NCBI GenBank assembly: GCA_035653595.1
Contig: DASRBO010000126.1
Coordinates: 1-48,209 of the forward strand
Direction of reading: 5' to 3'
DNA length: 48,209 nucleotides
DNA from: DASRBO01 sp035653595
GTDB taxonomy: Bacteria > Actinomycetota > Acidimicrobiia > Acidimicrobiales > JAJPHE01
Part shown: positions 1-9,445 of the stretch, one piece after another
How positions within the stretch are numbered: the stretch's first letter is position 1
Layout: every line of letters starts with the position of its first letter
Made by a program: the position numbers and the translations under genes
Notes under the pieces: model-generated
The model's database searches: none
Seen by the model: only the letters and a program-made list of their open reading frames with translations
What the model was told of the DNA's origin: nothing

Positions 1-462
1 ACCCTGTTGGCCGCTTCCCTCGGCCTCGACGCTGTTGGGGTCGACCTGGCTGCCGCCGCCATCGCCGCTGCCGAGGCCAAGGCGGCCGAGCGGGGCTCGA
101 CCGCCCGCTTCGCCGTCCACGACGTCCTCGCTCTCGACCGACTGGGCTCGGATCATCCCCACCTCGCCGGCGGCTACGACACCGTCATCGACTCGGGCGT
201 CTTCCACGTCTTCGACGACGCCGACCGGGCCCGCTACGTGCGGAGCCTGGCCACGGTGGTCAACCCCGGTGGCCACTACCTCATGGCCGTGTTCAGCGAC
301 CGCCAGCCCGGCGACTGGGGCCCCCGCCGGGTGACGGAGGCCGAAATCCGCTCCAGCTTCTCCGACGGCTGGACGATCGAGTCGCTTCTGCCGGCGGTGT
401 TCTCGATCACCATCGACCCGGCCGGGGCCCAGGCGTGGGTGGGGGTCATCCGGCGCCACTGA
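1..462 (+). CDS. SAM-dependent methyltransferase, C-terminal part
   Basis: The frame is open from the first base, so the true start lies before the window and 153 C-terminal residues remain. What is visible fits a class I (Rossmann-fold) S-adenosylmethionine methyltransferase: a glycine/aspartate strand end (GVDLAAAAI) for the ribose-binding acidic residue, a following helix rich in Ala/Glu, then HDVLAL, the post-motif aspartate, and later YDTVIDSGVFHVF and LVNPGG-like segments typical of motifs II and III (here VVNPGGHYLMAVF). The substrate cannot be read from the sequence; small-molecule and thiol/halide methyltransferases share this look. It converges on folC with a 37-base gap lacking a clear terminator. 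Confidence 0.8.
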   Translation, partial: TLLAASLGLDAVGVDLAAAAIAAAEAKAAERGSTARFAVHDVLALDRLGSDHPHLAGGYDTVIDSGVFHVFDDADRARYVRSLATVVNPGGHYLMAVFSDRQPGDWGPRRVTEAEIRSSFSDGWTIESLLPAVFSITIDPAGAQAWVGVIRRH

Positions 463-499
463 CCGGTGGAGCAGCGTCCGGCGCCCGCCGCCCCGGAGA

Positions 500-1828
500 T
501 CACAGGTGGTGGCTCTCGCCCCCCACCAGGGCCGCCCGGGCGGCCCCCACCACGTAGAGGGACCCGGTCACCAGCACCATCCCGTCCTCGCCCGCCTCCT
601 TGACCGCCCGATCCACGGCGTCGCTGACCGAGGCCATCGACACCGAGGCGACGCCGAGCCCCTCGGCGGCGGCGGCCACGTCCTCGGGCGAACGGCCCCG
701 GCTGCCCGCCGACGGGGGCATGGTGGCCACCACCAGAGCGGCGCGGCCCACCCCCAGGGCGTTCAGCAGCTCGGCCGGATCCTTGCCGTGGAGCATCCCG
801 ACCACCATCACCAGCTTCTCGACGGAGGCGAACTCCTCGGCCACCGCCGCCGCCAGCGCCCTGGCCCCGGCCAGGTTGTGGGCCCCGTCCAGGACCACCA
901 GGGGCCGGCGCCCCACGATCTCGAGGCGGCCGGGGGAGGCCACCCCGGCGAAGGCCTCGGCCACCACCTCGGGCGCCACCGGCTTCCCGAAGAACGCCTC
1001 CACCGCCGCCAGCGCCGTGGCGGCGTTGTCGCCCTGGTGGGGGCCGTGCAGGGCCAGGAACACGTCGTCGTAGCTGGCCCCGGGGGTGCGCACGCTGAGC
1101 AGGCGCCCGCCCACGGCCAGCCGGTTGGAGGTGACCTCGTAGTCACGTGCCCGCAGCCAGAGGGCCGCCGGCCCGGTGGCCTCGAAGATCGGCCTCAGGG
1201 CCGGATCGGTCTCGCCCAGGACCAGGGTGGAGCCGGGCTTGACGATGCCGGCCTTCTCGGCGGCGATGTCGGCCCGCTCCGGACCGAGCAGCTCGGTGTG
1301 GTCCAGCTCCACGTTGGTCACCACCGCCACGGCGGCGTCGGCGACGTTGGTGGCGTCCCACTTGCCCCCGAGGCCCACCTCGAGCACGGCCACGTCGACG
1401 GCGATGTCGGCGAACCAGCCCAGGGCGGCGGCGGTGAGCAGGTCGAAGCGGGAGGGGGTGGAGCTCATCAGGGTCTCGAGGTCGGCCAGCGAGGCCAGCA
1501 GCCGGGCCAGCCCCTCGTCGCTGATCGGCGTCCCGTTCCAGGACAGGCGCTCGTTGACCTTCTGCAGGTCGGGACTGGTGTAGGTGCCCACCGAGAGGTT
1601 GTGGGCGCTCAGGAGGGCGGTGACCAGGCGGGCGGTGGAACCCTTGCCGTTGGTGCCGGTGATGTGGATGACCGGATAGGCGTTCTGGGGGTCCCCCATG
1701 ATGCCGACCAGCTGCCGGATGCGGTCGATGCTTGGCGCGGTCTGGCGGGTGGCCAGGATCGTCTCGAGGTTGATGTGCGAGTCGAGGTAGGCCAGCGCCT
1801 CGGCGATGCTCATGTCGGCGGCGGTCAT
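500..1828 (-). CDS. folC: Bifunctional folylpolyglutamate/dihydrofolate synthase
   Basis: Cytosolic Mur-ligase-family enzyme that adds glutamate to dihydropteroate and to tetrahydrofolate using ATP. It is 442 residues, normal for FolC. The ATP-binding loop TGTNGKGST lies at about residues 57-65, the Mg-binding LEVGLGGKWDATN at about 149-161, the conserved ELDHTE at 174-179, and DGAHN, the start of the C-terminal domain, at 314-318. The ATG start has GGAG eight bases upstream; a second ATG five codons in is an alternative. It lies 72 bases after clpX on the same strand, so it is probably the last gene of the tig-clpP-clpX-folC unit. Whether both synthase activities are present cannot be judged from sequence alone. 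Confidence 0.95.
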   Translation of the reverse strand: MTAADMSIAEALAYLDSHINLETILATRQTAPSIDRIRQLVGIMGDPQNAYPVIHITGTNGKGSTARLVTALLSAHNLSVGTYTSPDLQKVNERLSWNGTPISDEGLARLLASLADLETLMSSTPSRFDLLTAAALGWFADIAVDVAVLEVGLGGKWDATNVADAAVAVVTNVELDHTELLGPERADIAAEKAGIVKPGSTLVLGETDPALRPIFEATGPAALWLRARDYEVTSNRLAVGGRLLSVRTPGASYDDVFLALHGPHQGDNAATALAAVEAFFGKPVAPEVVAEAFAGVASPGRLEIVGRRPLVVLDGAHNLAGARALAAAVAEEFASVEKLVMVVGMLHGKDPAELLNALGVGRAALVVATMPPSAGSRGRSPEDVAAAAEGLGVASVSMASVSDAVDRAVKEAGEDGMVLVTGSLYVVGAARAALVGGESHHL

Positions 1829-1900
1829 GTGACTGGCTCCGGTACCCGAGGCGGGCGGCCGCCGCCGCTCATGAGGTGCTCCGGCGAGAGGGGCCGCCGG

Positions 1901-3175
<1,275 letters not shown>

Positions 3176-3194
3176 GCCTCTCGTCTCCCCCGCC

Positions 3195-3833
3195 TTATGC
3201 CACGCCGGCGGCCTGCGGTATCCCCGCAAGCTCCCTGGTGGTGATGACTTCGTCGATAATGCCGTACTCGCGGGCCTCTTCCGCGCTCATGATGAAGTCG
3301 CGGTCGGTGTCCTTCTGGATCTTCTCTATCGGTTGCCCGGTGTCATGGGCAAGCATCTGGTTGAGCAAATCCCTCATCCGCAGGATCTCCTTGGCCTGCA
3401 GCTCTATGTCGGTGGCCTGTCCGGCCGCCCCCCCGTAGGGCTGGTGGATGAGGATGCGGGCGTGCGGGAGGGAGAAGCGCTTGCCCCTGGTCCCCCCGGC
3501 CAGCAGCACGGCAGCGGCCGAGGCGGCCTGGCCGTAGCAGAAGGTCGATTTGTCGGGCTTGATGAACTTCATGGTGTCGTAGATGGCGAAAAGGGCGGTG
3601 ATGTCGCCACCGGGGGAGTTGATGTAGAGGTTGATCTCCTTGTCCGGATCCTCGTACTCGAGGAACAGGAGCTGGGCGCACACCAGGTTGGCGATGGTGT
3701 CGTCGATGGGGGTCCCGATGAAGATGATCCGCTCCCGCAGCAGCCGGGAGTACAGGTCGTACGCCCGTTCGCCCCGATTGCTCTGCTCTACGACCGTTGG
3801 GACCAGGTAGTTGTACATGGGCTGGATGGTCAC
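3195..3833 (-). CDS. clpP: ATP-dependent Clp protease proteolytic subunit ClpP
   Basis: Serine peptidase of the ClpXP complex, 212 residues. The GTG at 3833 is chosen over an ATG five codons later because GGAGG lies seven bases before the GTG, and because its GTGA overlaps the trigger factor stop by four bases, a normal sign of translational coupling. The catalytic triad is visible: Ser in GQAASAAAVL, His in RILIHQPYGG and Asp in TDRDFIMSAEEA. Most actinobacteria carry adjacent clpP1 and clpP2; only one copy is present here between tig and clpX. If this is the only ClpP of the cell it must form a homo-tetradecamer; a second copy elsewhere is possible. Confidence 0.97.
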   Translation of the reverse strand: MTIQPMYNYLVPTVVEQSNRGERAYDLYSRLLRERIIFIGTPIDDTIANLVCAQLLFLEYEDPDKEINLYINSPGGDITALFAIYDTMKFIKPDKSTFCYGQAASAAAVLLAGGTRGKRFSLPHARILIHQPYGGAAGQATDIELQAKEILRMRDLLNQMLAHDTGQPIEKIQKDTDRDFIMSAEEAREYGIIDEVITTRELAGIPQAAGVA

Positions 3834-5305
3834 GGTACCGCCTCCGGGTCGCTGGGCTCGGGATTCGGGTCGGGCGCCCCGCCAGCCGCGCTGACCAGGG
3901 CCTCGGAGCCGGCATCGGCCGCCGGGGCGGCCTCGGAAGCATCCGAGGTTGCCGAGGCGGCGGGGTCGCCGGCATCGGCGTCGGCGCCCTCGCCCGGGAT
4001 CTCCAGCTGGAGCCGGGCCCGGTCGACCGGACGGCCCTCCTCGTCGACCACGTCGACGTGCTCGAGCAGCCAGGCGAAGGCCTTGGACTTGCGGATGTCG
4101 GTGGCCAGCTCCTCCATCTGGTCGTTCCGGACCAGCTGGCGGCGCAGATCGGCCGGCTTGGCCCCGTAGCGCTCGGCCAGGGACTGGATCTGGCTCTCCA
4201 CGTCCTCGTCGCCCACCTCGATGGCCTCGGCCTCGGCCAGCGCCCGCAGGGCGAGGTCGGCCTTGACCGACTGGGCCGCCTCGGCCCGCCGCTCGTTGAG
4301 GAAGGCCTCCTGGTCCTGCCCGGTGGCCTGGAGGTAGTCGGTCAGGCTGGCCCCCTGGGACTCCAGCCGGTGGGCCAGGTCGTGGAGCTGGCGCTCCACC
4401 TGGGCCTCGACCATCGAGTCGGGAGCCTCGTCGGGCACCAGGGCCACCAGCGCCTCGAGGGCGGCGTCCCGTATGGACATGGCGGCCTGGACCTTGCGCA
4501 CCGTCTCCAGTCGGCGACGGATGTCCTCGGTCAGCTCGGCCACGGTGTCGAACTCCGAGGCCTCGGAGGCCCACTCGTCGTCGACGGCCGGCAGGACCTT
4601 CTCCTTGACCCCCTTCACGAGGACCTGGAAGGACACCTCACCGTGTTCGCCGACCTCGGCGTTGAACTTGAGGATGTCGCCGGTCCGGGCCCCGGTCAGC
4701 TGCTCGTCGAGGGCGGGGGTGATGGTCCCCGACCCGACCTGGTAGAGGAAGTCCTCCGAGGACAGGTCCTCAAAGCGCTCGCCGTGGCGGTAGCCGGTGA
4801 TGTCGATGCTTACGTTGTCGCCCTCGCGGGCGGGCCGGCTCACGTCCGCCAGCTCGGCGGTGGTGTCCCGCAACCGGTCGATCTGGCGCTGGACCTCCTC
4901 GTCGGTCACGTCGAGGCTGGGCACGGTCACCTGCAGGCCCTGGTAGCCGGCGATGGAGACCACCGGGCGCACCTCCACCACGGCCGAGAAGGCCATGGGG
5001 GCGCCGTCGCCCTCGGAGGTGATCTCGATCTCCGGGGGGGCGATGGTGTCGAGGTCGTGGTCCCGCACCGCCCGGGCGTAGTAGTCGGGCAGCGAGGTGC
5101 GCAGGGCGTCCTGGCGGGCAGCGTCCCGACCGATGCGGGCCTCCAGCACCCGACGGGGGACCTTGCCTGGCCGGAAGCCCGGCACCCTGACCTCGCGGCC
5201 GATGCGGCGGAACGCCTCGTCGATGGCGGACTCGAACTCGTCCTGGTCGACCTCGACGGAGAGCTTGACCTTGTTGCCCTCGAGGGGCTCGACCTCGGTC
5301 TTCAT
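3830..5305 (-). CDS. tig: Trigger factor, ribosome-associated chaperone
   Basis: Binds the ribosome exit tunnel through its N-terminal domain and assists folding of new chains. The ribosome-docking signature appears as GFRPGKVPRRVLEARIG near residues 44-60. A central FKBP-type prolyl isomerase region (about 150-245; VSIDITGYRHGERF followed by GDILKFNAEV) and the helical C-terminal arms follow. The 491-residue length is longer than the usual 430-470 because of an acidic Ala/Asp/Glu/Pro-rich tail of about 50 residues, common in high-GC actinobacteria. It is the first gene of the minus-strand unit tig-clpP-clpX-folC and overlaps clpP by four bases. A tandem repeat lies in its upstream region. 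Confidence 0.96.
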   Translation of the reverse strand: MKTEVEPLEGNKVKLSVEVDQDEFESAIDEAFRRIGREVRVPGFRPGKVPRRVLEARIGRDAARQDALRTSLPDYYARAVRDHDLDTIAPPEIEITSEGDGAPMAFSAVVEVRPVVSIAGYQGLQVTVPSLDVTDEEVQRQIDRLRDTTAELADVSRPAREGDNVSIDITGYRHGERFEDLSSEDFLYQVGSGTITPALDEQLTGARTGDILKFNAEVGEHGEVSFQVLVKGVKEKVLPAVDDEWASEASEFDTVAELTEDIRRRLETVRKVQAAMSIRDAALEALVALVPDEAPDSMVEAQVERQLHDLAHRLESQGASLTDYLQATGQDQEAFLNERRAEAAQSVKADLALRALAEAEAIEVGDEDVESQIQSLAERYGAKPADLRRQLVRNDQMEELATDIRKSKAFAWLLEHVDVVDEEGRPVDRARLQLEIPGEGADADAGDPAASATSDASEAAPAADAGSEALVSAAGGAPDPNPEPSDPEAVP

Positions 5306-5354
5306 ATGGGAGACGGGAGTCTACCGGGCGCCCCCGGCCTCTCCGGCCGCCGAT

Positions 5355-5408
5355 TTGTCCCCGGCTTGTCCCGCCCTGTCCCCCACTTGCCCCGCCGTGT
5401 CCCCGGCG
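5355..5408. repeat. Degenerate 10-11 bp tandem repeat upstream of tig
   Basis: Five head-to-tail units read on the plus strand as TTGTCCCCGGC, TTGTCCCGCCC, TGTCCCCCAC, TTGCCCCGCCG and TGTCCCCGGCG. In the direction of tig this is GGGGACA or a close variant every 10-11 bases, that is, one per helical turn. It lies about 50 bases upstream of the tig start in the region shared with the divergent serine hydrolase gene. The spacing would suit a tandem binding site on one face of DNA, but it may equally be slippage of GC-rich DNA. Function is inference. Confidence 0.6.
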
Positions 5409-5539
5409 CCTCCCCGGCGAGCCCCCCGCCGGCGCCCGGTCGTCCCGTGCCGGCCTGTTGGTGACCACGGAGCGGCCACGGGCCCGCCCCGGCTGGGATA
5501 GAACAAGCCCCCCAGCAGGGGAAGCCAGGGAGGGAAGCG

Positions 5540-6724
5540 ATGGGCAGCCTCAACCCGAAGGTCGAGCTCAACGGCAGGGTCGAGCCCGGCTACGAGAAGG
5601 TGGCCGAGGCCTTCCTGGCCAACTTCGAGCGCCACGACGAGCTGGGAGCGGCCTTCTGCCTCCACGTCGGGGGGCGGGCGGTGGTGGACGTGTGGGCCGG
5701 CGCCACCGGAGCCGACGACGCTCCCCCCTGGCAGGAGGACACCCTCCAGCTGGTCTTCTCCACCACCAAGGGAGCCGCCGCCGTCTGCGCCCACCTGCTG
5801 GTCCAGCGCGGCCTGCTCGACCTGGACGCCCCGGTGACGGAGTACTGGCCGGAGTTCGCCGCCGCCGGCAAGACAGCGGTGCCGGTCGGCTGGCTGCTCT
5901 CCCACCGGGCCGGCCTGCCCGCCATCGACACCAAGCTGAGCATCGAGGAGGTCCTGGCCGGCACGCCGGTGGTCGAGGCCCTCGCCGCCCAGCGGCCGCT
6001 GTGGGAACCGGGCAGCGCCCACGGCTACCACGCCCTCACCTACGGATGGCTGGTCGGAGAGGTCGTCCGCAGGGTCACAGGCGCCAGCCTGGGCCGTTTC
6101 TTCGCCGACGAGGTGGCCGCCCCCCTTGGGCTCGAGTTCTGGATCGGCCTGCCCGAGGAGCAGGAGCACCGGGTGACCACCCTGGTGCCGTCCCCGCTGG
6201 TCCCGCCGGAGGTGGCCGACAATCCGACGCTGGCCGAGCTGATCCGCAAGTTCACCGGGCCGGGCAGCCTGTTGTGGCGGGCGCTCAGCCTCGAAGGGGC
6301 GATGGAGCTCGAGGACCTGCCCTACAACCGGGCCGACGTCCACGCCGCCGAGCTCCCCGCCGCCAACGGGATCACCACCGCCCGGTCCCTGTCCCGTCTC
6401 TACGCCGGCCTCGTCGGGGAGGTGGACGGAGTGAGGATCCTCGATCCCGACACCCTCGGGCGGGCCCGCCAGCCCCGCTCCGAGGGCCCGGACAAGGTGC
6501 TGATCGTGCCGACCCGGTTCGGGTTCGGCTTCATGCTTCATTCGGACTTCTCGCCCATGCTCGGCCCGGGGTCTTTCGGCCACGCCGGGGCCGGAGGGTC
6601 GCTGGGATTCGGCGACGCCGATGCCGGTGTGGGCTTCGGCTACGTGATGAACAAGATGCACACCGGCGTTGCCGGCGATCCCCGGACCCTCTCGCTCATC
6701 GAGGCGGTGCGCACTTGTCTGTGA
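5540..6724 (+). CDS. Serine hydrolase, class C beta-lactamase/EstB family
   Basis: 394 residues with the penicillin-binding/beta-lactamase fold. The nucleophile motif S-x-x-K is STTK at residues 74-77, and the tyrosine motif is in HGYHALTYGW at about 161-170. The late glycine-rich FGHAGAGGS fits the third active-site strand. There is no signal peptide, so it is likely a cytosolic esterase or beta-lactam-like hydrolase rather than a resistance enzyme; this subfamily often includes esterases acting on small esters. The ATG is preceded by GGGAGGGAAG, a good ribosome-binding site. It is transcribed away from tig and converges on the NlpC/P60 gene with a 30-base gap. The substrate is unknown. Confidence 0.88.
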   Translation: MGSLNPKVELNGRVEPGYEKVAEAFLANFERHDELGAAFCLHVGGRAVVDVWAGATGADDAPPWQEDTLQLVFSTTKGAAAVCAHLLVQRGLLDLDAPVTEYWPEFAAAGKTAVPVGWLLSHRAGLPAIDTKLSIEEVLAGTPVVEALAAQRPLWEPGSAHGYHALTYGWLVGEVVRRVTGASLGRFFADEVAAPLGLEFWIGLPEEQEHRVTTLVPSPLVPPEVADNPTLAELIRKFTGPGSLLWRALSLEGAMELEDLPYNRADVHAAELPAANGITTARSLSRLYAGLVGEVDGVRILDPDTLGRARQPRSEGPDKVLIVPTRFGFGFMLHSDFSPMLGPGSFGHAGAGGSLGFGDADAGVGFGYVMNKMHTGVAGDPRTLSLIEAVRTCL

Positions 6725-6754
6725 GGCACGGCCCCGGGCGGTGAGAGCGCCGGG

Positions 6755-7867
6755 TTAGCCCACCCGCCCGAAGCCCATGGGCGAACCGTCGAAGTACATC
6801 GACTCCTCCCGGACCGGCGCTCCGCTGTGGTCAGCCACCACCACGTTGCCGCCACCGACGTAGATGCCGACATGGCCGGGGTTGGCCTCGCCCGGGAAGT
6901 CCCAGAACACCAGGTCGCCCGGCTGGAGCTGGTCGGCCGATATCCGGTAGGTGTCGTCGTACTGCGAGACGGTGTAGTGGGGCAGGGACACGCCACCTGC
7001 CTCCCACGAGGCCATGGTGAGCCCCGAGCAGTCGTAGGAGTCCGGCCCGGACGCACCCCACTCGTAGGGCTTGCCGATCTGGTTGTAGGCGAAGTTGACC
7101 GCCGCCTGGGCCCCGGCCGACGGCGCCGGCGCTGGACGGGGGGCGCTGCCGATGAAGTCACCGGCGTTGGCTGCCGCCTCGGCGGCGGCGGCCGCGGCCC
7201 GTGCCGCCGCTTCGGCCGCCGCCCGGCGCTGGGCCTCCTCCTGGGCCTGCAGCTGTGCCACCAATGTGGCGATGCGCCCGTTGACCTGGTTCAGGGTGGC
7301 CTGCTCGGAGGCGGCGGCGGCCGAGGCCTCCTGAGCGGTGCGTTGCAGCGACGCGGCGTTGGCGGCCGCCGCTGCCTGAGCGCCGGCCAGCTGGGTTTGC
7401 TCGTGGGCCAGCTGCTGGCGGGCCAGGGTGTACTGGTCGACCAGGCTCTGCTGGTCGGAGGCGATGCTGGACAGGTAGCCCTGGCCCACCACCGCCTGGG
7501 AGGCGTCGGTCTGGAACAGCTGCTGGTCGGAGGCCTGGGAGCCGCCGGTCACGTAGGCGTCCACCGCCACCCGCACCAGTGACGCCTTGGCGCTGTCGGC
7601 CTTGGCCTGGCTGGCGGCCACCTGGGCCTTGACGCCGGCCAGCTGCTGGGCCAGTTGGTTGGCCTGGATCTGGGCCAGGTCGTAGGACTCGGCCAACCGG
7701 TTGACCTTCTGGGACTGGGCCTGGATTTCGGCGGCCAGCTGGGCGGCGCGCGCCTTCTCCGACTGGATGGTGTCGGCGGTGGCGGGATGGACCGACCACG
7801 GTGCCAGCACGGTGGCGGCCATGGCAGCGCTAAGGGCCGCGCTTTTCCAAGCTCTCTTTGTCGCCAT
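6755..7867 (-). CDS. Secreted NlpC/P60 peptidoglycan endopeptidase with coiled coil
   Basis: Exported cell wall hydrolase, 370 residues. Residues 1-31 form a signal peptide (basic start, Ala/Leu core, ATA cleavage site). Residues 34-235 are a long Ala/Gln/Glu-rich coiled coil, which in related wall hydrolases autoinhibits or docks to the division machinery. A Pro/Ala linker follows. The C-terminal NlpC/P60 domain (about 252-370) has catalytic Cys280 in DSYDCSG, His332 in PGHVGIYVG and a third polar residue at His347 in ADHSG. It should cut stem-peptide bonds, as RipA-type enzymes do. The ATG is preceded by GGAG at close spacing, and the leader has a strong hairpin. Confidence 0.92.
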   Translation of the reverse strand: MATKRAWKSAALSAAMAATVLAPWSVHPATADTIQSEKARAAQLAAEIQAQSQKVNRLAESYDLAQIQANQLAQQLAGVKAQVAASQAKADSAKASLVRVAVDAYVTGGSQASDQQLFQTDASQAVVGQGYLSSIASDQQSLVDQYTLARQQLAHEQTQLAGAQAAAAANAASLQRTAQEASAAAASEQATLNQVNGRIATLVAQLQAQEEAQRRAAAEAAARAAAAAAEAAANAGDFIGSAPRPAPAPSAGAQAAVNFAYNQIGKPYEWGASGPDSYDCSGLTMASWEAGGVSLPHYTVSQYDDTYRISADQLQPGDLVFWDFPGEANPGHVGIYVGGGNVVVADHSGAPVREESMYFDGSPMGFGRVG

Positions 7868-7879
7868 CGATCTCCGCCC

Positions 7880-7902
7880 GGTGCCGCCCCAGTCGCGGCA
7901 CC
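7880..7902 (-). promoter_or_regulatory. Leader hairpin upstream of the NlpC/P60 gene
   Basis: GGTGCCGC and GCGGCACC form a perfect eight-base-pair stem with a seven-base loop. The hairpin ends 12 bases before the NlpC/P60 start codon, just in front of the GGAG ribosome-binding site. A TACTGT hexamer about 30 bases further upstream could be a -10 element, which would place the hairpin in the 5' leader. Its effect is unknown; it may stabilise the message or limit ribosome access. Confidence 0.45.
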
Positions 7903-8061
7903 TCGATCTGGTGGTTTGGGTGGCGACACAGTAAACGAACCCGTCGGCGCGCCACCACCATGGTCCGGTCGGCCCCGCAGCTCCTCAGCGCTGTCCGTGC
8001 ACTCTCGATCCATCTCGTTGCGACGGATCGGTGGCGATTGTGGCGATCGTCCCTTTTCGGT

Positions 8062-8454
8062 TCAGCCGACCAGACCGCTGGGATCCGGTGGTACGTCCAC
8101 CGAGTGCTGCCGGAGAGCCTCCAGAGGCACGACGTCGAGGGCCCGCTCGTGGGTGGATGCCAGCACGACCGGGGCAGCGGCGCCGTCGAGATGGGCCCGC
8201 AGCCAGTTGACGGCGGTTACGCACCAGCGGTCCCCCGGCCTGAGACCGGGGAACCGGTAGGCCGGTATGGGGGTGATGAGGTCGTTGCCGATCGAACGCT
8301 GGTGCTCCAGGAACTCGGCCGACATCACCGCGCAGACGGTGTGGCTCCCGAGGTCCTCCTCACCGGTGTTGCAGCAGCCGTCGCGGTAGAAGCCCGTCAG
8401 CGGGTCGGTGCCGCATGGCTCCAACTCGGTCCCCAGGACGTTGCGCTCGGCCAT
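8062..8454 (-). CDS. DUF2237 family protein
   Basis: 130 residues matching the DUF2237 pattern nearly throughout: an opening ARNVLG-like segment (here AERNVLGTELEPC), then CGTDPLTGFYRDGCCNTG, GSHTVCAVM, a FPGLRPGDRWCVTA core, and the closing APVVLASTHERALDVVPL. Four conserved cysteines and a histidine suggest a metal or redox site, but the family has no established reaction that I can name. It stands alone on the minus strand, 74 bases upstream of the PPOX-fold gene's end. Cytosolic, with no signal peptide. Family assignment is firm; function is unknown. Confidence 0.85.
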   Translation of the reverse strand: MAERNVLGTELEPCGTDPLTGFYRDGCCNTGEEDLGSHTVCAVMSAEFLEHQRSIGNDLITPIPAYRFPGLRPGDRWCVTAVNWLRAHLDGAAAPVVLASTHERALDVVPLEALRQHSVDVPPDPSGLVG

Positions 8455-8528
8455 GGCCCCGAGTATCGCTCAGGGCGATGGCGGCCGCCCGCGGGCGGAC
8501 GACCCTTGCTCCGGACTCGGTAGCCGAC

Positions 8529-9002
8529 TCAGGAAGGGGTCCAGACCGTGTGTCCGGCGGGAAGGCCGTCGCGGGCCTGGGTGAGGGTGATCAGCAGCCG
8601 GTCGACGTGGAGCTCGAGCATGGGTTCCCGATCGAAGCCGGGCCAGGGCTGGCTGAGCTGGCGCTCGGCGAGGATCTGGGCGGTGAGGCGCTCCCGCAGG
8701 CTCGGGTCATCGAGCTCCTCCACCGTGCCGGTGAGGTAGGCCCCGTCGTCGTGGCGCGGGGGCGGGAAGGTCTCGCTGTGCAGGGCGTAGCGGGGATCGC
8801 GCCTGAGGTCGCCCAGCTTGGGGCCCGGGACGATGAAGGCGTAGAGGTTGCCGGCCAGGATCGGACAGATCGGGTGCACCCGCGGGCCGCCGTCCGCCCG
8901 TACGGTGGCGAGGAAGCCCAAGCCCAGCCCGTGCTCATAGAACATCGAGCGCGCCATCGCTTCCAGGTCCGGGCGCTGCTCGGTCAGTTCGCTCCACCGC
9001 AT
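8529..9002 (-). CDS. Pyridoxamine 5'-phosphate oxidase-fold protein
   Basis: 157 residues from the ATG at 9002, chosen because GAGGAG lies five bases upstream; the frame extends eight codons further to a TTG that overlaps the arsC stop. The split-barrel flavin-binding fold is suggested by LGFLATVRADGGPRVHPICP (strands of the FMN/F420 barrel), LGDLRRDPRYALHS (the conserved K/R-x-x-x-L-x-R-D-P-R turn) and DGAYLTGTVEEL. Relatives bind FMN, F420 or haem and reduce or bind small molecules; this short form is not a true PdxH. It directly follows the ArsC gene with a 20-base gap, so the two are probably co-transcribed. Confidence 0.82.
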   Translation of the reverse strand: MRWSELTEQRPDLEAMARSMFYEHGLGLGFLATVRADGGPRVHPICPILAGNLYAFIVPGPKLGDLRRDPRYALHSETFPPPRHDDGAYLTGTVEELDDPSLRERLTAQILAERQLSQPWPGFDREPMLELHVDRLLITLTQARDGLPAGHTVWTPS

Positions 9003-9022
9003 GGCGTCTCCTCGGCCGCTGG

Positions 9023-9373
9023 TCAACCGAGCAAGTCGAGCAGCTTCTCCGGCGGGCGGGCGATGACCGCCCGGTCGCCGATGACCACGATCGGTCGCTC
9101 GATCAGGATCGGATGGCCCAGCATGGCCTCGATCAGCTCGTGGGGACCGGCGTCACCCAGACCGAGCTCGGAGTAGATGCTCTCGCCGGTGCGCATCATT
9201 GCCCGGGGGTCGGTTATCCCCAGCAACGACATGACCCGTTCGATGTCGGCTCGGGTGGGCGGCTGCTTCAGGTACTCGATGTACTCAGCCTCGACGCCCC
9301 GCTCTTCGAGCAGCTCCCGCGCCCCCCGGCACTTGGAACAGCTCGAGTTGAACCAGATCGAGACCTCGCTCAT
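9023..9373 (-). CDS. arsC: Arsenate reductase, ArsC glutaredoxin-coupled family
   Basis: 116 residues from the ATG at 9373; upstream in-frame codons lack similarity. The residues known to matter in the E. coli plasmid enzyme (Cys12, Arg60, Arg94, Arg107) have counterparts here: Cys12 in SSCSKC, Arg61 in MMRTGE, Arg93 in IERPIVV and Arg106 in IARPPE. A second cysteine (Cys15) adds a CxxC, which is less usual and might allow a thioredoxin-like cycle. It would reduce arsenate to arsenite. No arsB/acr3 or arsR is adjacent, so it is not in a classical resistance operon. YffB/Spx-like relatives are possible, but the three arginines favour ArsC. Confidence 0.85.
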   Translation of the reverse strand: MSEVSIWFNSSCSKCRGARELLEERGVEAEYIEYLKQPPTRADIERVMSLLGITDPRAMMRTGESIYSELGLGDAGPHELIEAMLGHPILIERPIVVIGDRAVIARPPEKLLDLLG

Positions 9374-9445
9374 GCCGGCGACCCTACCGGCCGGCGTCAT
9401 CGGGGCCGCAACCGCTTTCGCTGACCCCGCCCGTGGGCTGCCGTC

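Noticed and set aside
5540..6724. Antibiotic-resistance beta-lactamase
   Set aside because: It lacks a signal peptide and lies in a chromosomal housekeeping region; an esterase-like role is more likely.
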